Program-made: the position numbers and the translations under genes
Shown: positions 22,066-31,289 of the stretch, piece by piece
Layout of the letters: the number at the start of each line of letters is the position of its first letter
Numbering within the stretch: the first letter of the stretch is position 1
The notes under the pieces: model-generated
What the model was told of the DNA's origin: nothing
The model's database searches: none
The model's input: the letters and a program-made list of their open reading frames with translations, nothing else
Source: Raffaelea ambrosiae
Lineage: Eukaryota > Ascomycota > Sordariomycetes > Ophiostomatales > Ophiostomataceae
Reading direction: 5' to 3'
Assembly (NCBI GenBank): GCA_002778195.1
Contig: PCDI01000005.1
Location: forward strand, 1,021,075 to 1,085,074
DNA: 64,000 nucleotides

Positions 22066-23666
22066 ATGGCCGAATCAAACGATCAGTATGTCTCATATAC
22101 GCCGCTCAAAGTCTGGATTGCGAGCCAAGAAGAATATGAGCGCACACGCGGCCAACCGGCGCCGCTGACGGACAAGCAGCGCCGGGCCATGGCCGAGCTC
22201 CTGCCGCCGCCCGTGGCACCACAGATCACGGACGATGAGGCGGCCAACGTGGACTGGAAGAGTCTGCTGATAAGTAAGCGACTCGGTTAATCTGGATGAC
22301 GTCTGACCTGGGCCTGAGCTAAACATTCTTTTTAGATTATATCGTGTTCAACAAGTCAGTCACGCCTGAGTGGAAGGAGATGCCGGTCGGCGAAGCACAT
22401 CTGCAGCAGTGGCGGGTGCAATGCCGCCTGCCCAGGGAAGCACCCCAAATCTGGTTCCCGCCGGACGTGCTGGGCCGACGGCGCGCTGAGAGCAGCAGCA
22501 GCAGCAACGGCGGTGCCTCCAACGGCAGTGCTGGGCGTCGGCCGGTTCCTGTGTTCGGCAAGAAAAAGGAAGCCACCCAGTACGCGGCTCAATGTGCGGT
22601 CAAGTGGCTGATGGCCAATCACTACATGCCCAAGGACGTGTCGACCCCCAAGTTTGGTAGCGCGACGACGCCGCTGATCAATAGCGTTGAGCAGCCGCGT
22701 GTGTCGAATGTGTATAGCCCGATTCACAGCCCGCGCGCGAGTCCACGGGGCAGTCCGGAGCCGGCGCCACAATCGGCAGGAAACGGTGGAGAGACGGAAC
22801 AGGCAACAGCACGAGCTTCTCCCACTCCTCAGTCCTCACGGCATCCGCATAGCCCACCCTCGCCGTCGCTCACTGCGATGCCCATGAGCAAGAAGCGTGT
22901 GACAGAGCGGGCGGCGGAGGACACAGAGGTTACAAAGAACGGCCACTCAGAGTCTGAACCAAGTGCGGCCCCTGCTGTTCCTACTGCATCTGCTGCGGTT
23001 GCGACGCCGGCAGTGCCACCGCCGTCTACGCCGCAGCCGACCCGCAAGATCAAGTCCATGGCGTCCCCCTACAAGGACAAGCAAGCGGCGGCCACCAACG
23101 GAGTAGTCGGCACGGCTGCTGCCGGTTCCGCTAACGCCGGCAACGACGACGGCGGTGCTGCTCTTGGCTCCGCGGGGACTTCGGCGTCTGCCATGGCGGC
23201 CTTTGCGGCGAGGAAGAATACCAAGGCCACCAACGGCGGCGGCGGTGGCAGCGGACACCACACAAACGGCAACAGCGAGACTAGGGGATCTGTGCAACCG
23301 ACCATCAGCCCTGGCGGCGACGGTTTCATTCCTTTCGGGGACAGCAGCAGCAGTGGCGAGGACGATGACGATGAAGACGACAGCAACGATATCGACATCA
23401 AGTCCTCGCCCAACGTCATGGCCCTTCTCATGCTGTGCAAGTCGCTCAATCTGGGCACGGTCAAATACAAGCTGGGCAAGGACTCGCCGGGGGGGTACAA
23501 TGGCTACATCAGCATCCGCCGACCAAACGGGTCCATGTACAGCATGCCGTCCAGCGCCAGCGAGCTGGCAAAGGCGGAGCCGACCAAGGTGGCGGCGCGG
23601 GAGACACTGGCGAAGAGTGTGGTGACACACTTGCAGACGCGCGTTGGCGCGGGTGGTGGGCTGTAG
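22066..23666 (+). CDS. Protein with two dsRBD-like modules, function unknown
   Basis: Two exons (22066-22273 and 22336-23666; 62-base intron GTAAGC...TTTAG) join in phase for 512 residues. A nearer upstream ATG at 22057 is in frame and would add MPS. I do not recognise a named family. Residues about 70-163 (NYIVFNKSVTPEW, WRVQCRLP, then FGKKKEATQYAAQCAVKWLM) have the order strand-strand-strand-helix of a double-stranded RNA-binding domain, with the KK..A...AA..A helix pattern. Residues about 430-505 (SSPNVMALLMLCKSLNLG to AARETLAKSVVTHL) look like a second, degenerate copy. A long Ala/Ser/Pro/Gly linker with an acidic patch (SSGEDDDDEDD) lies between. A role in RNA binding is inference only. 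Confidence 0.8.
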
Positions 23667-24079
23667 GAAGACAAAGAGGGGGAGTGGGAGTGAGAGTGAA
23701 AGGGGAGGAGGAAGAGAGAATCTATCCCAGAGAGACTTTGCTTTAGGGCGTAGGTGCCTTGAGGTGGTGTTATGCAGTGGTTTCTCTGGCCCGCTTCGTT
23801 TTCTTTTGGGGGTTTTCGGATGGTTGGAACTTGCTTTTGTATTTCCCAGGTCCAATGGTACTGCTCTGGATCAGAATAAATGGTTCTATATTGTTTCTGG
23901 GTTGATTAACGATTATATGGTTTGACTTATTTATGATGAAAGACCCGATGCTTTTTGTTTGATGAAGTGAACCAGGTTCGATGTAGTCTTTGGGTGGGGG
24001 CAATACGTAACTTGTTCGTGGTCGCATATCTTCGTATCTCATATAAGCAAATGTTCTCCATCCCATCCCCCCTATTCTC
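23667..24079. other. Convergent 3' flanks
   Basis: The interval separates two convergent genes. It holds an AATAAA at about 23875, a plausible poly(A) signal for the plus-strand gene, and no other feature. Confidence 0.5.
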
Positions 24080-26155
24080 TTACATCACCCTCCAGATGGC
24101 CCCAGCTTTGCGTGGCGCTGGAGTACTGCTCTCTTTGCCTTCCTCGATGCTGCCGCTCCTGCCCTTACCCTCGCCGTCCCCGGTTCCAATCACCTTTTGC
24201 ACCCACAGTCGCTCTGCCTCGCCGGCGGCCCGCTCCAGCTCCTGCATCAGCCGCAGCTCAGCCTGCATGTCCGACACCAGGCTGCGGCAGCCAGCGAGGA
24301 TGCGGCCGAGACTGCTGCGCCTACAGGAAGGGGCTTCCCCCGCACCGGGTCCCCCCGCACCGGGTCCCCCGGCACCGGTCGTCTCGGGCACGGTGCCCAG
24401 CTGTTCCAGCTGCCGCGCCCACCCGTTGAGCTTCCGCTCCAGGCTCGCACAGTCGTCGTGCCAGGCGGCGTCCAGGACCGAGTTGAAGTCATTCAACAGC
24501 AAGGCCCGCCTGGCGCGACCGCCACCACCTTCGTCTGGGGCGTGGCCATTGTCCCGATCGTCCCGATCGTCCAGGTCGGCCAGACACGCAACGTCGGCCC
24601 GCGCCGCCACCACCGCCGCCGTCTGCTGCGCCCAACGGTCAAACCGGCGCACGACGCGCGCATACCGCGAAGAAGAATGGCTGGCCTCGGCTGTGTCGCC
24701 GCCGCTGCTCCCCGCCAACGACCACACGCCGGCCAGCACATCGTCCAGCGTCTGCACGCGCTCCTCCAACGTCCATCCGTCTTCTTCTGCCACGGCGGCC
24801 GTCCTGGTCTTCGTCTTCGGCTTGGTCTTCGTTTTCGTCTTGGTCGTTGTCTCGTCGTCGCCGTCGCCGCTCCCCCACCGCGCCAGGGCGGCGGCATTCC
24901 ATGCGTCCGTCCGTGCGGCCGTCTCGGCGGCGAATGCCTGCTGGGCGTCCGCGAGGGCGGCAAACTTGGCGCCCAGGGCCGCGCGCGCCGAGGCGTGCCA
25001 GGCCGCGGCCGTGCCGGCGGCGTCGCGGTGCAGCCGGTGGAGCTGCAGCAGGACGGTCTGGAGGCGGGCGGTGTCGGCGGAGCGGGCGACGTTGGCGGGC
25101 CGCTTGGAGGGCGAGGGGGGCGCGAGGATGGCGGCGGTGCGCGGCTTGGGGACGCCCGGGTGTTTGGCGGGGGAGAAGTGCTGCTGGAGGGTGGAGAAGG
25201 CCGGGCGAGAAGGAGCAGGAGGAGGTGCAGCAGCAGCAGACTGGCTGGGGGGTGGTGTCGGCGTGGAAGACGATGCAGTAGACCGGGCAGAGGTGGTGGA
25301 GAACTGTCGCCGGTGGGACGATGCTGTCGTAGCGGTCGATGTTGCCCGGTCGGCAGCGGTGGCGGCGGCGGTGGAGAGATTTCGGCGGTGAGACGATGTT
25401 TTTGTTGTGGTGGTGGTGGCAGCGGCGGCCGACGACAATCCCTGGTCGGTGGAGAGATGTCGCCGGTGGTAAGAAGAAGAAGACGAGGAAGCAGTCGTCG
25501 ACGTTGCCCGTGTTATGGGTGGCCGGGATACCGCTGTCGTGGCGGTGGTGGTGCTTGCGTGGTGGCCCGCCCGTATGGCGTTGCTGCTGCTGCTGCTGCC
25601 TGCCTCGGCCGACGGCGGGCGCAGAACCGTTGAAGCCGTCAGGGTGGTGGCCGACGAAGGCGCCGACATGGCTGACGCATGAGTGGGCGCATGAGCAGCA
25701 GAAGCATAAACAGACGATGACGTCGACTTGGTCCGGCTGTGCGCCGAAGTGGAAGTCGACGATGCCGGCACGCGTTGTCGGCCGGAGGAAGCTGTTGCAG
25801 CAGGAAGCCCGCCCGAGGTGCCCGGTCGGCGGATGCTCGGCCCCGACGGACCCCGGGATGGCGGGGCTGATGACGTCGTCGGGGCTGTCCTGACACCACC
25901 ACCACCATTGCTGCTGCTCGATGCGCCGGCGGCCCCCGCGCCCGGTCCCAGTCCCGACGGCTTGACGGGCAGCCGGCTGGGGGATGTATTGCGTGGGCCG
26001 GCCGAGGACAACGACCCTGGCTGACCCCCTGTCGTATTCGTAGATCCGCCTGCTCCTCCCCCAACTTGCGGTCGACGCAGAGACCGCGCCCGCGACAGAC
26101 CCCCATTCGTCGTCGGCGCCGGCAATTGCGGCCGCGGCGGCGGTCTAGACGACAT
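24080..26155 (-). CDS. Ser/Ala-rich protein with helical C-terminal half, function unknown
   Basis: A single exon gives 691 residues from ATG 26155 (MSSRPPPRPQLPAP); a farther in-frame ATG at 26203 would add 16 residues. Residues 1 to about 330 are basic and disordered, with many Ser/Thr/Ala runs and repeated RRHLST/RRNLST/RRQFST motifs that look like kinase sites. The rest is helical: LQTVLLQLHRLHRDAAGTAAAWHASARAALGAKFAALADAQQAF, a middle segment WTLEERVQTLDDVLAGVW, and the end LVSDMQAELRLMQELERAAGEAERLWVQKVIG. This layout (basic disordered head, coiled-coil tail) is seen in cytoskeletal or spindle proteins, but no family was recognised and no function is claimed. Confidence 0.75.
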   Translation of the reverse strand: MSSRPPPRPQLPAPTTNGGLSRARSLRRPQVGGGAGGSTNTTGGQPGSLSSAGPRNTSPSRLPVKPSGLGPGAGAAGASSSSNGGGGVRTAPTTSSAPPSRGPSGPSIRRPGTSGGLPAATASSGRQRVPASSTSTSAHSRTKSTSSSVYASAAHAPTHASAMSAPSSATTLTASTVLRPPSAEAGSSSSSNAIRAGHHASTTTATTAVSRPPITRATSTTASSSSSSYHRRHLSTDQGLSSAAAATTTTTKTSSHRRNLSTAAATAADRATSTATTASSHRRQFSTTSARSTASSSTPTPPPSQSAAAAPPPAPSRPAFSTLQQHFSPAKHPGVPKPRTAAILAPPSPSKRPANVARSADTARLQTVLLQLHRLHRDAAGTAAAWHASARAALGAKFAALADAQQAFAAETAARTDAWNAAALARWGSGDGDDETTTKTKTKTKPKTKTRTAAVAEEDGWTLEERVQTLDDVLAGVWSLAGSSGGDTAEASHSSSRYARVVRRFDRWAQQTAAVVAARADVACLADLDDRDDRDNGHAPDEGGGGRARRALLLNDFNSVLDAAWHDDCASLERKLNGWARQLEQLGTVPETTGAGGPGAGGPGAGEAPSCRRSSLGRILAGCRSLVSDMQAELRLMQELERAAGEAERLWVQKVIGTGDGEGKGRSGSIEEGKESSTPAPRKAGAIWRVM

Positions 26156-27092
26156 GTTTTGGGGGTGAGAGGGTGAAGTATCTCTCTCTGTGTGTGCGTA
26201 CAAACAAGCACGAGTGTTTGTCTGGGGTTATAGTATTTATTCTTCTTCCTTTGTGGCGGTGTGTGTGTGTGTGTTGTGGATGCGCAAGCGAATTGGCAAA
26301 AACAAAAGTTGAATTTCTGTGGTGGATCTCATTGTTTTTTTTGTTTAGTTGCTGTTGCCGCGGCGCCCCGCCTGTGCTGTCCCGTACGCGGCAGGAGTAC
26401 CTAAACTCTACCAATCGCGCCAGACCAAAGCTGGAACCTGCAGGACGCAAGCAGTGGGGTCCGTGCTGAAGGAAAGAGCCTAAAAGAAAACCGAGGCTTA
26501 GCGTCAAATGCGTAACAATGCATTAACTAACTAGTTATTAGTGGGGCTTTCCGTCAATTTGCTTCTTCAATCACTAATTAGTCAATGTACCTTGCATCTG
26601 GCCAAGTCTACGTTTCACAAGGCATTTCCAGACAGAGACAAAGTATGTCCTGCAAAGTTGCTGCTGATTTCTACACAGAGATTTATACAAAAATACAACC
26701 CAGGTTATCCCATTTCCTTCCCAAGAAAGTGTCTATGTATTCATTTTTGAGAAAGCCCGCAGGCGGGTTCCTCTCGTGATATATCCCTTTCCATTTCTTT
26801 TTTTCCCGACAAGCAAAGACTGCCACTGTTTTGTCACATAAACTCCACGTTATCATTAGGCAACAAAGGCAGCGTTATCAAAACGTCGGCCCTTGAAAGC
26901 CCCCCTTCCCCCTTAAAAAGGCAAGAAACACCAGCGTTCGCAAAAAGAAAGGTTCAAAATTCCCCAAGACATCACAGAAAGAAAGGGAAAAGTGTGAGCG
27001 GAAGATGTGAGAAGAGGAATTGAACAACATGAAAAGAAGAAAAGCAGAAAAGAAAAGAAGAAAAGAAGAGGTCAAGAGAAGAATCCCAGACT
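26156..27092. other. Intergenic, two genes in the same direction
   Basis: The right half is 3' flank of the large minus-strand gene. The left half is the upstream region of the gene starting at 26155, with a GT microsatellite near 26258-26275. Nothing else was seen. Confidence 0.5.
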
Positions 27093-30000
27093 TCATGTTT
27101 GGAAGCCTGGGTGGTGGACAGGTACAACCCGTCCCACACCAGGCTCAGTGGCATGGATGGCGCCCCGGGCACGCAGTCTGTCCATGACCCGCTTGAGGTC
27201 ACGGTCCGGGTCATTCTGCAGCGCCTCCATGCAGCCAGTGCAAATCCGCAGGTAGCACCACTTGCACCGCCAACGCATAGACCGCTCAAAGGTCTGGCAT
27301 GTCTGGCAGCTCAGGGGGTAGTTGGCGTTGCGGTCACGGAACATGTCACGATGATGATTCATGCAGTGGAACTGCACTGGTCCCGGCAGCGGCGCAGCGA
27401 AAACCATGTTGGCCGGAGCCGGTTCCATGTAACCACGCGGAAACGGCGGCGGCATGCCTGCTGCGAGGGCCTCGGCGACAGCGGAGTGGAAGTTCGAGGA
27501 GTTGGAAGACTCGGCCGACTTCATGGACTTGGGCGACAACGGTGTGGAGGTGGAAGCCGTCGACGAGGCCGCATATCCACTTGCAGCTGCAGTCACCGTG
27601 CCCGCTGCGGCTGTGGAGACTGACGCCGCAGAGGCACCCGACATTGTAGGCGCGTGCGACCTTCCCCCGTCTCGGCCAATCGCGCGGATGGTCACCATGC
27701 TGCCAGCTTCGCTGAGCGTGTGCTCGTTTTCGTCTAGAGAATTCCCGCGAGACTGAGCTGGCTGCTGCGGCTGCACCGCTTTGACCGTGGACACCGATGC
27801 TTTGCGGGACGAGGTGCGTGGCGCAAATTGTTGCCATGACTGTTGCGACCGCTGATGAGTTTGCTGCTGAGTTTGCTGTTGAGCTTGCTGTTCAGCTTGC
27901 TGTCGAGTTTGCTGCTGGGGCTGCACTTGGCGTGACTGTGGTTGCTGCTTCGGCTCCTCAACCTTAGTCTCAAAGGGATCCCATGTGGACGAACTGAACT
28001 GCTCGGGCAAGAATGGAAGCTCCAGAGGCGAGGTCACAGTGGCTGATGTGAGGGTGTTGCTGCTTTCGGTGTTCGTCTTCGAATCGGTGCGGGTGCTGCT
28101 GTTGTTGGCTGGGCGGATATCCCGACCCGTGAGTCCGCCTGTTGTGCGGAGCTGGGGGAGCACTGGGCGAGTGGTTGTTGGCTGCGTCGAAGCTTCCTTC
28201 GAAATCGTGGCCGATGGCGACGCCAGATCGAGCGACGACGCAGGCGAGTCGGCTGGCGATGCATCTGGGGATACGGGTGCCGTGACAATCGTGGTGGCAG
28301 TCGTCGCTGTTGCAGATGTCGCAGAACTGGCCACACTGGCCTTCTTTGGATCGACGGGCCTATTGAAGGAGCTGCCTCTAGCCTGCTTGCCCGCCTCATC
28401 GTCATCATATTCGGGCGTAGGCAGACGTTGGGGAATAGGCTGATGGAAGCCGCCAAACTGTGACTGTGATCGAGAGTGGGCGTGCCCCTGCAATGGCGAC
28501 ACGGATGTTGGAGACGTCTGCGTCTGCGTGGGTGGCCTAGCAGACGGTGCATCCTTGGTCACAGGTGTTGGGGGGGCACTTTCCTTGCGCTTCAGACTCG
28601 ACTCGACCTTGGCCTCAAGCTTCGAGAACGATTTGCCCATCTTGGACACCACGCTGCTCAGGTTCCTGGTGTGGCCAGACGGTGTGATGGGTGTCGACGG
28701 CGACGGTGTGCCTGCTGAGGGCGACGTGGCAGACGTGGCAGCAAGAGCAGAAACGGAAGCGGCGGTGGCGGCTGTGGCTGCAGCAGCGGCAGCAGAAGGT
28801 GTCAGGGGAGCGGCCGTTGATGCTGGCGTCAAAGTGTAGGACGGCGTGCCTGGGGCTTTGGTAGGGCTAGTGGAACGAGAGGGGCGAATATCACGACCTG
28901 GCAGACCCACAAGCGGCGATGCACCACTACGGCTGGCCGAGCGTGGTGGTGGCTGCAAATTATCCAGGGCAGCACGCGTCGGCGGCGGAGGCAGCGGAGA
29001 CAGCGGGGGCGGCAGGGGCGACTTGTTGGCCAAGTTGGCACCGTTCGCGGGGTTCAAGGTCTGTTTCTGTTGCTGTTGCGGTTGTGCAGAAGCAGAAGCA
29101 TTGACCGCAGTGGAAGAAATGCCCAGCAGACTGGAGGTGGGGGTCAGCTTGAGCTCAGATAACGACCGGTTTCTGTCAGTCTTTTCAGAACGGCGTTTCC
29201 AGAGCGGCGACGACGGCGACGACGACGACGACAACGACGACAACGCAGATAGCTTGACAGCCTCGCTGGGCTCTTTGGGCAGTGCCTTGGTCACTGCTGG
29301 CACAGGCGGCAGAGCTGGCAAGGTGGTGTCGGACACAGTGACGGCTGTGGCCGCCGATGCGTTGTGCTGATGACGCAATGACGTCGTTCGTGGGGGGAGT
29401 GCGGCTGTGGATTTGTCGTTTGTGTCCTTGCTTGGGGGAGGCGGCGGCACCTCGGAATCGCGACGGCTGTCAGCGCTGACGACGACAGCCTTGGTACTCG
29501 ACGACGCATCTATTGGTTCATTGCCGGTACAGTCGTCGGCATCGTCTTGGTAGCCCTGGTACTTCCGGTGCAGCTGGTAAGTGTCGTCGTCGTTCCCGTG
29601 ACTGTTTTGTGCGGTTTTGGGTTTGCTGTTCTGTGCGCTCCCGTGTGATGCCTTGTAAGTGCCCTTTTGGTGCAAGTCTTCCGTCTCGGGCTCGTCGTCT
29701 GAGGCCTCTACATAGGTGCCGTTCAGTACGTATGACAGCGGCGTGATCACCTCTTCCTCTTTCTGGCCGTGCAGTGTCAGCAGGTTGTCTTTCGTCTCGG
29801 TGGGCAAGCGCGCAGTGGGCAAGTGCGGCGGCGATGTGGCCATGTACGACGAGTTCTTGGTGCTGGCAGTGCCCTCGGAGGCAGACGAGAGTCCAAGGGG
29901 GTTCGAGCCGGCCGAGTAGGCCGAAATGATGCTGGAGATGGACTGGGCGGCGGGCGAAGGCTCGCGGATAGGCGGCGACAGCGGCGGTGCCGCCGAGGTA

Positions 30001-31289
30001 GGCTGGAGCTGAGAGGAAGTCTCGGTTCGGAAAGCCGACTGGGAGGATGCGGGCTTCGCGGGCTTCGCGGGCTTCACGGTCTCCGTCTCGGCTTCCGGCG
30101 GCAAGTCCGGCAACTGGGACTGCTCGGACAGCTTGGAAAGACTCGGCAAGCGAGGCAGGCTAGGCAGGCTAGGCAGGCTAGGTAGGTCTCGGAGATGCAG
30201 CGCTGTTGAGCTGTTGCTGCTCTTTGCTGTGGTCGCAACTGCTGTTGCTCCATACGATGCTTGCGACGGCTGGGATGGTTGCGAAGGCCGCGAAGAGGCG
30301 CCTGCATGAGAAGCACTGCTGGTGCCAGTGCTGCTGCTGTTGCTGACGCGGCCAACGATAGTGCCTGCGGACGACTGTGAAGACTTGACGCTGGTTGCAG
30401 AGACGGAACCGCCCACTGGCCGACGGCGGATGGCCTTGGGGGTGGCGCTCGCAGTGGTGGCCCCAGATGCAGCGTGGTGTAACATCGGCGGCGACTGTTG
30501 CAGCGTAGGCTGCATCGACTGCTGCAGAGACTGCTTGGCTGGCGTAGTCGGTCGGGAGGGTGCCGTTGGCTGCGCTGAGGCCTCAGGTGGTGGCAGAGGA
30601 AGCGGCGGTTGAGTCTGTGTCGGCGGTGTCTGTTTTGTGTGAGTTGGTGGTGGTGCCAGTGGTGTTGTCTGAGGTTCTCTCTCGTGAGTTTCTGTTGGTG
30701 CCAGCGGTGTTGGAGTCTGTGTCTGGAAAGTGTGTGTCGTCGTCTGTGTTGTCTGCGGAGACTGTGTCTGGACTGGGTGCGACGGAAAGGGGGACGAGAG
30801 GGTAGGATATGACGACGGCGCAAACGAGGGCGCATACAACGTCGAGTACAGAGACGAGTCGTACCCAGGCGCGGCAGCCCCGGACGACGTCTTGGGCGGT
30901 GGTGCTGGGCCTCCTGGCAGGGGCGGCAGCAGGGAAGAGTTGGGGTAGGCGTCGAAAGCGTCGTAGGGGTCGTACGACGAGGACGGGGCTGTGGCCGATG
31001 CGTTGAAGCTGCTGGGGTGGTTGCTGTTGTAAGTGCGGTTGGCGTAGGAGTTGCTGGCCTGCTCGGGGGGAGGCGCAGGCAGGGCCTTGGAGAAACGTGA
31101 GCGGCCACCAGCAGACTTGGGACGACCGAGGGCGCCGTGGGACAGGAACGAGGGCAGCTTGGACGCGGCGGGGCTCGACGTCTGTGGTGGGCGCATATAC
31201 AAGTCGTCATAGTCGTCGTCGTCGTCGTCTGCGGCGGCCACCGACTTCTTCCGCCTTAACTTGAGCATCTTGGTCTTGGCCGTCTTCAT
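27093..31289 (-). CDS. Large low-complexity protein with C-terminal Cys/His zinc-binding-like domain
   Basis: A single long exon encodes 1398 residues from ATG 31289. No known family was recognised. The start region MKTAKTKMLKLRRKKS is basic, followed by an acidic DDDDDDYDDLYM patch. About 1200 residues of Ser/Thr/Pro/Gln-rich sequence follow, with a recurring GRDIRPS/GRDIRPA motif (at least two copies). The only folded-looking part is residues 1306-1365: FHCMNHHRDMF, then CQTCQTFERSMRWRCKWCYLRICTGCME, a CX2H...CX2C...CX2CX4CX2C arrangement starting at Cys1309 that should bind two zinc ions. The segment LAKM just before the ATG stays open back to an acceptor-like CTGAC...ACAG near 31350, so a short upstream exon is possible. 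Confidence 0.8.
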   Translation of the reverse strand: MKTAKTKMLKLRRKKSVAAADDDDDDYDDLYMRPPQTSSPAASKLPSFLSHGALGRPKSAGGRSRFSKALPAPPPEQASNSYANRTYNSNHPSSFNASATAPSSSYDPYDAFDAYPNSSLLPPLPGGPAPPPKTSSGAAAPGYDSSLYSTLYAPSFAPSSYPTLSSPFPSHPVQTQSPQTTQTTTHTFQTQTPTPLAPTETHEREPQTTPLAPPPTHTKQTPPTQTQPPLPLPPPEASAQPTAPSRPTTPAKQSLQQSMQPTLQQSPPMLHHAASGATTASATPKAIRRRPVGGSVSATSVKSSQSSAGTIVGRVSNSSSTGTSSASHAGASSRPSQPSQPSQASYGATAVATTAKSSNSSTALHLRDLPSLPSLPSLPRLPSLSKLSEQSQLPDLPPEAETETVKPAKPAKPASSQSAFRTETSSQLQPTSAAPPLSPPIREPSPAAQSISSIISAYSAGSNPLGLSSASEGTASTKNSSYMATSPPHLPTARLPTETKDNLLTLHGQKEEEVITPLSYVLNGTYVEASDDEPETEDLHQKGTYKASHGSAQNSKPKTAQNSHGNDDDTYQLHRKYQGYQDDADDCTGNEPIDASSSTKAVVVSADSRRDSEVPPPPPSKDTNDKSTAALPPRTTSLRHQHNASAATAVTVSDTTLPALPPVPAVTKALPKEPSEAVKLSALSSLSSSSSPSSPLWKRRSEKTDRNRSLSELKLTPTSSLLGISSTAVNASASAQPQQQQKQTLNPANGANLANKSPLPPPLSPLPPPPTRAALDNLQPPPRSASRSGASPLVGLPGRDIRPSRSTSPTKAPGTPSYTLTPASTAAPLTPSAAAAAATAATAASVSALAATSATSPSAGTPSPSTPITPSGHTRNLSSVVSKMGKSFSKLEAKVESSLKRKESAPPTPVTKDAPSARPPTQTQTSPTSVSPLQGHAHSRSQSQFGGFHQPIPQRLPTPEYDDDEAGKQARGSSFNRPVDPKKASVASSATSATATTATTIVTAPVSPDASPADSPASSLDLASPSATISKEASTQPTTTRPVLPQLRTTGGLTGRDIRPANNSSTRTDSKTNTESSNTLTSATVTSPLELPFLPEQFSSSTWDPFETKVEEPKQQPQSRQVQPQQQTRQQAEQQAQQQTQQQTHQRSQQSWQQFAPRTSSRKASVSTVKAVQPQQPAQSRGNSLDENEHTLSEAGSMVTIRAIGRDGGRSHAPTMSGASAASVSTAAAGTVTAAASGYAASSTASTSTPLSPKSMKSAESSNSSNFHSAVAEALAAGMPPPFPRGYMEPAPANMVFAAPLPGPVQFHCMNHHRDMFRDRNANYPLSCQTCQTFERSMRWRCKWCYLRICTGCMEALQNDPDRDLKRVMDRLRARGAIHATEPGVGRVVPVHHPGFQT

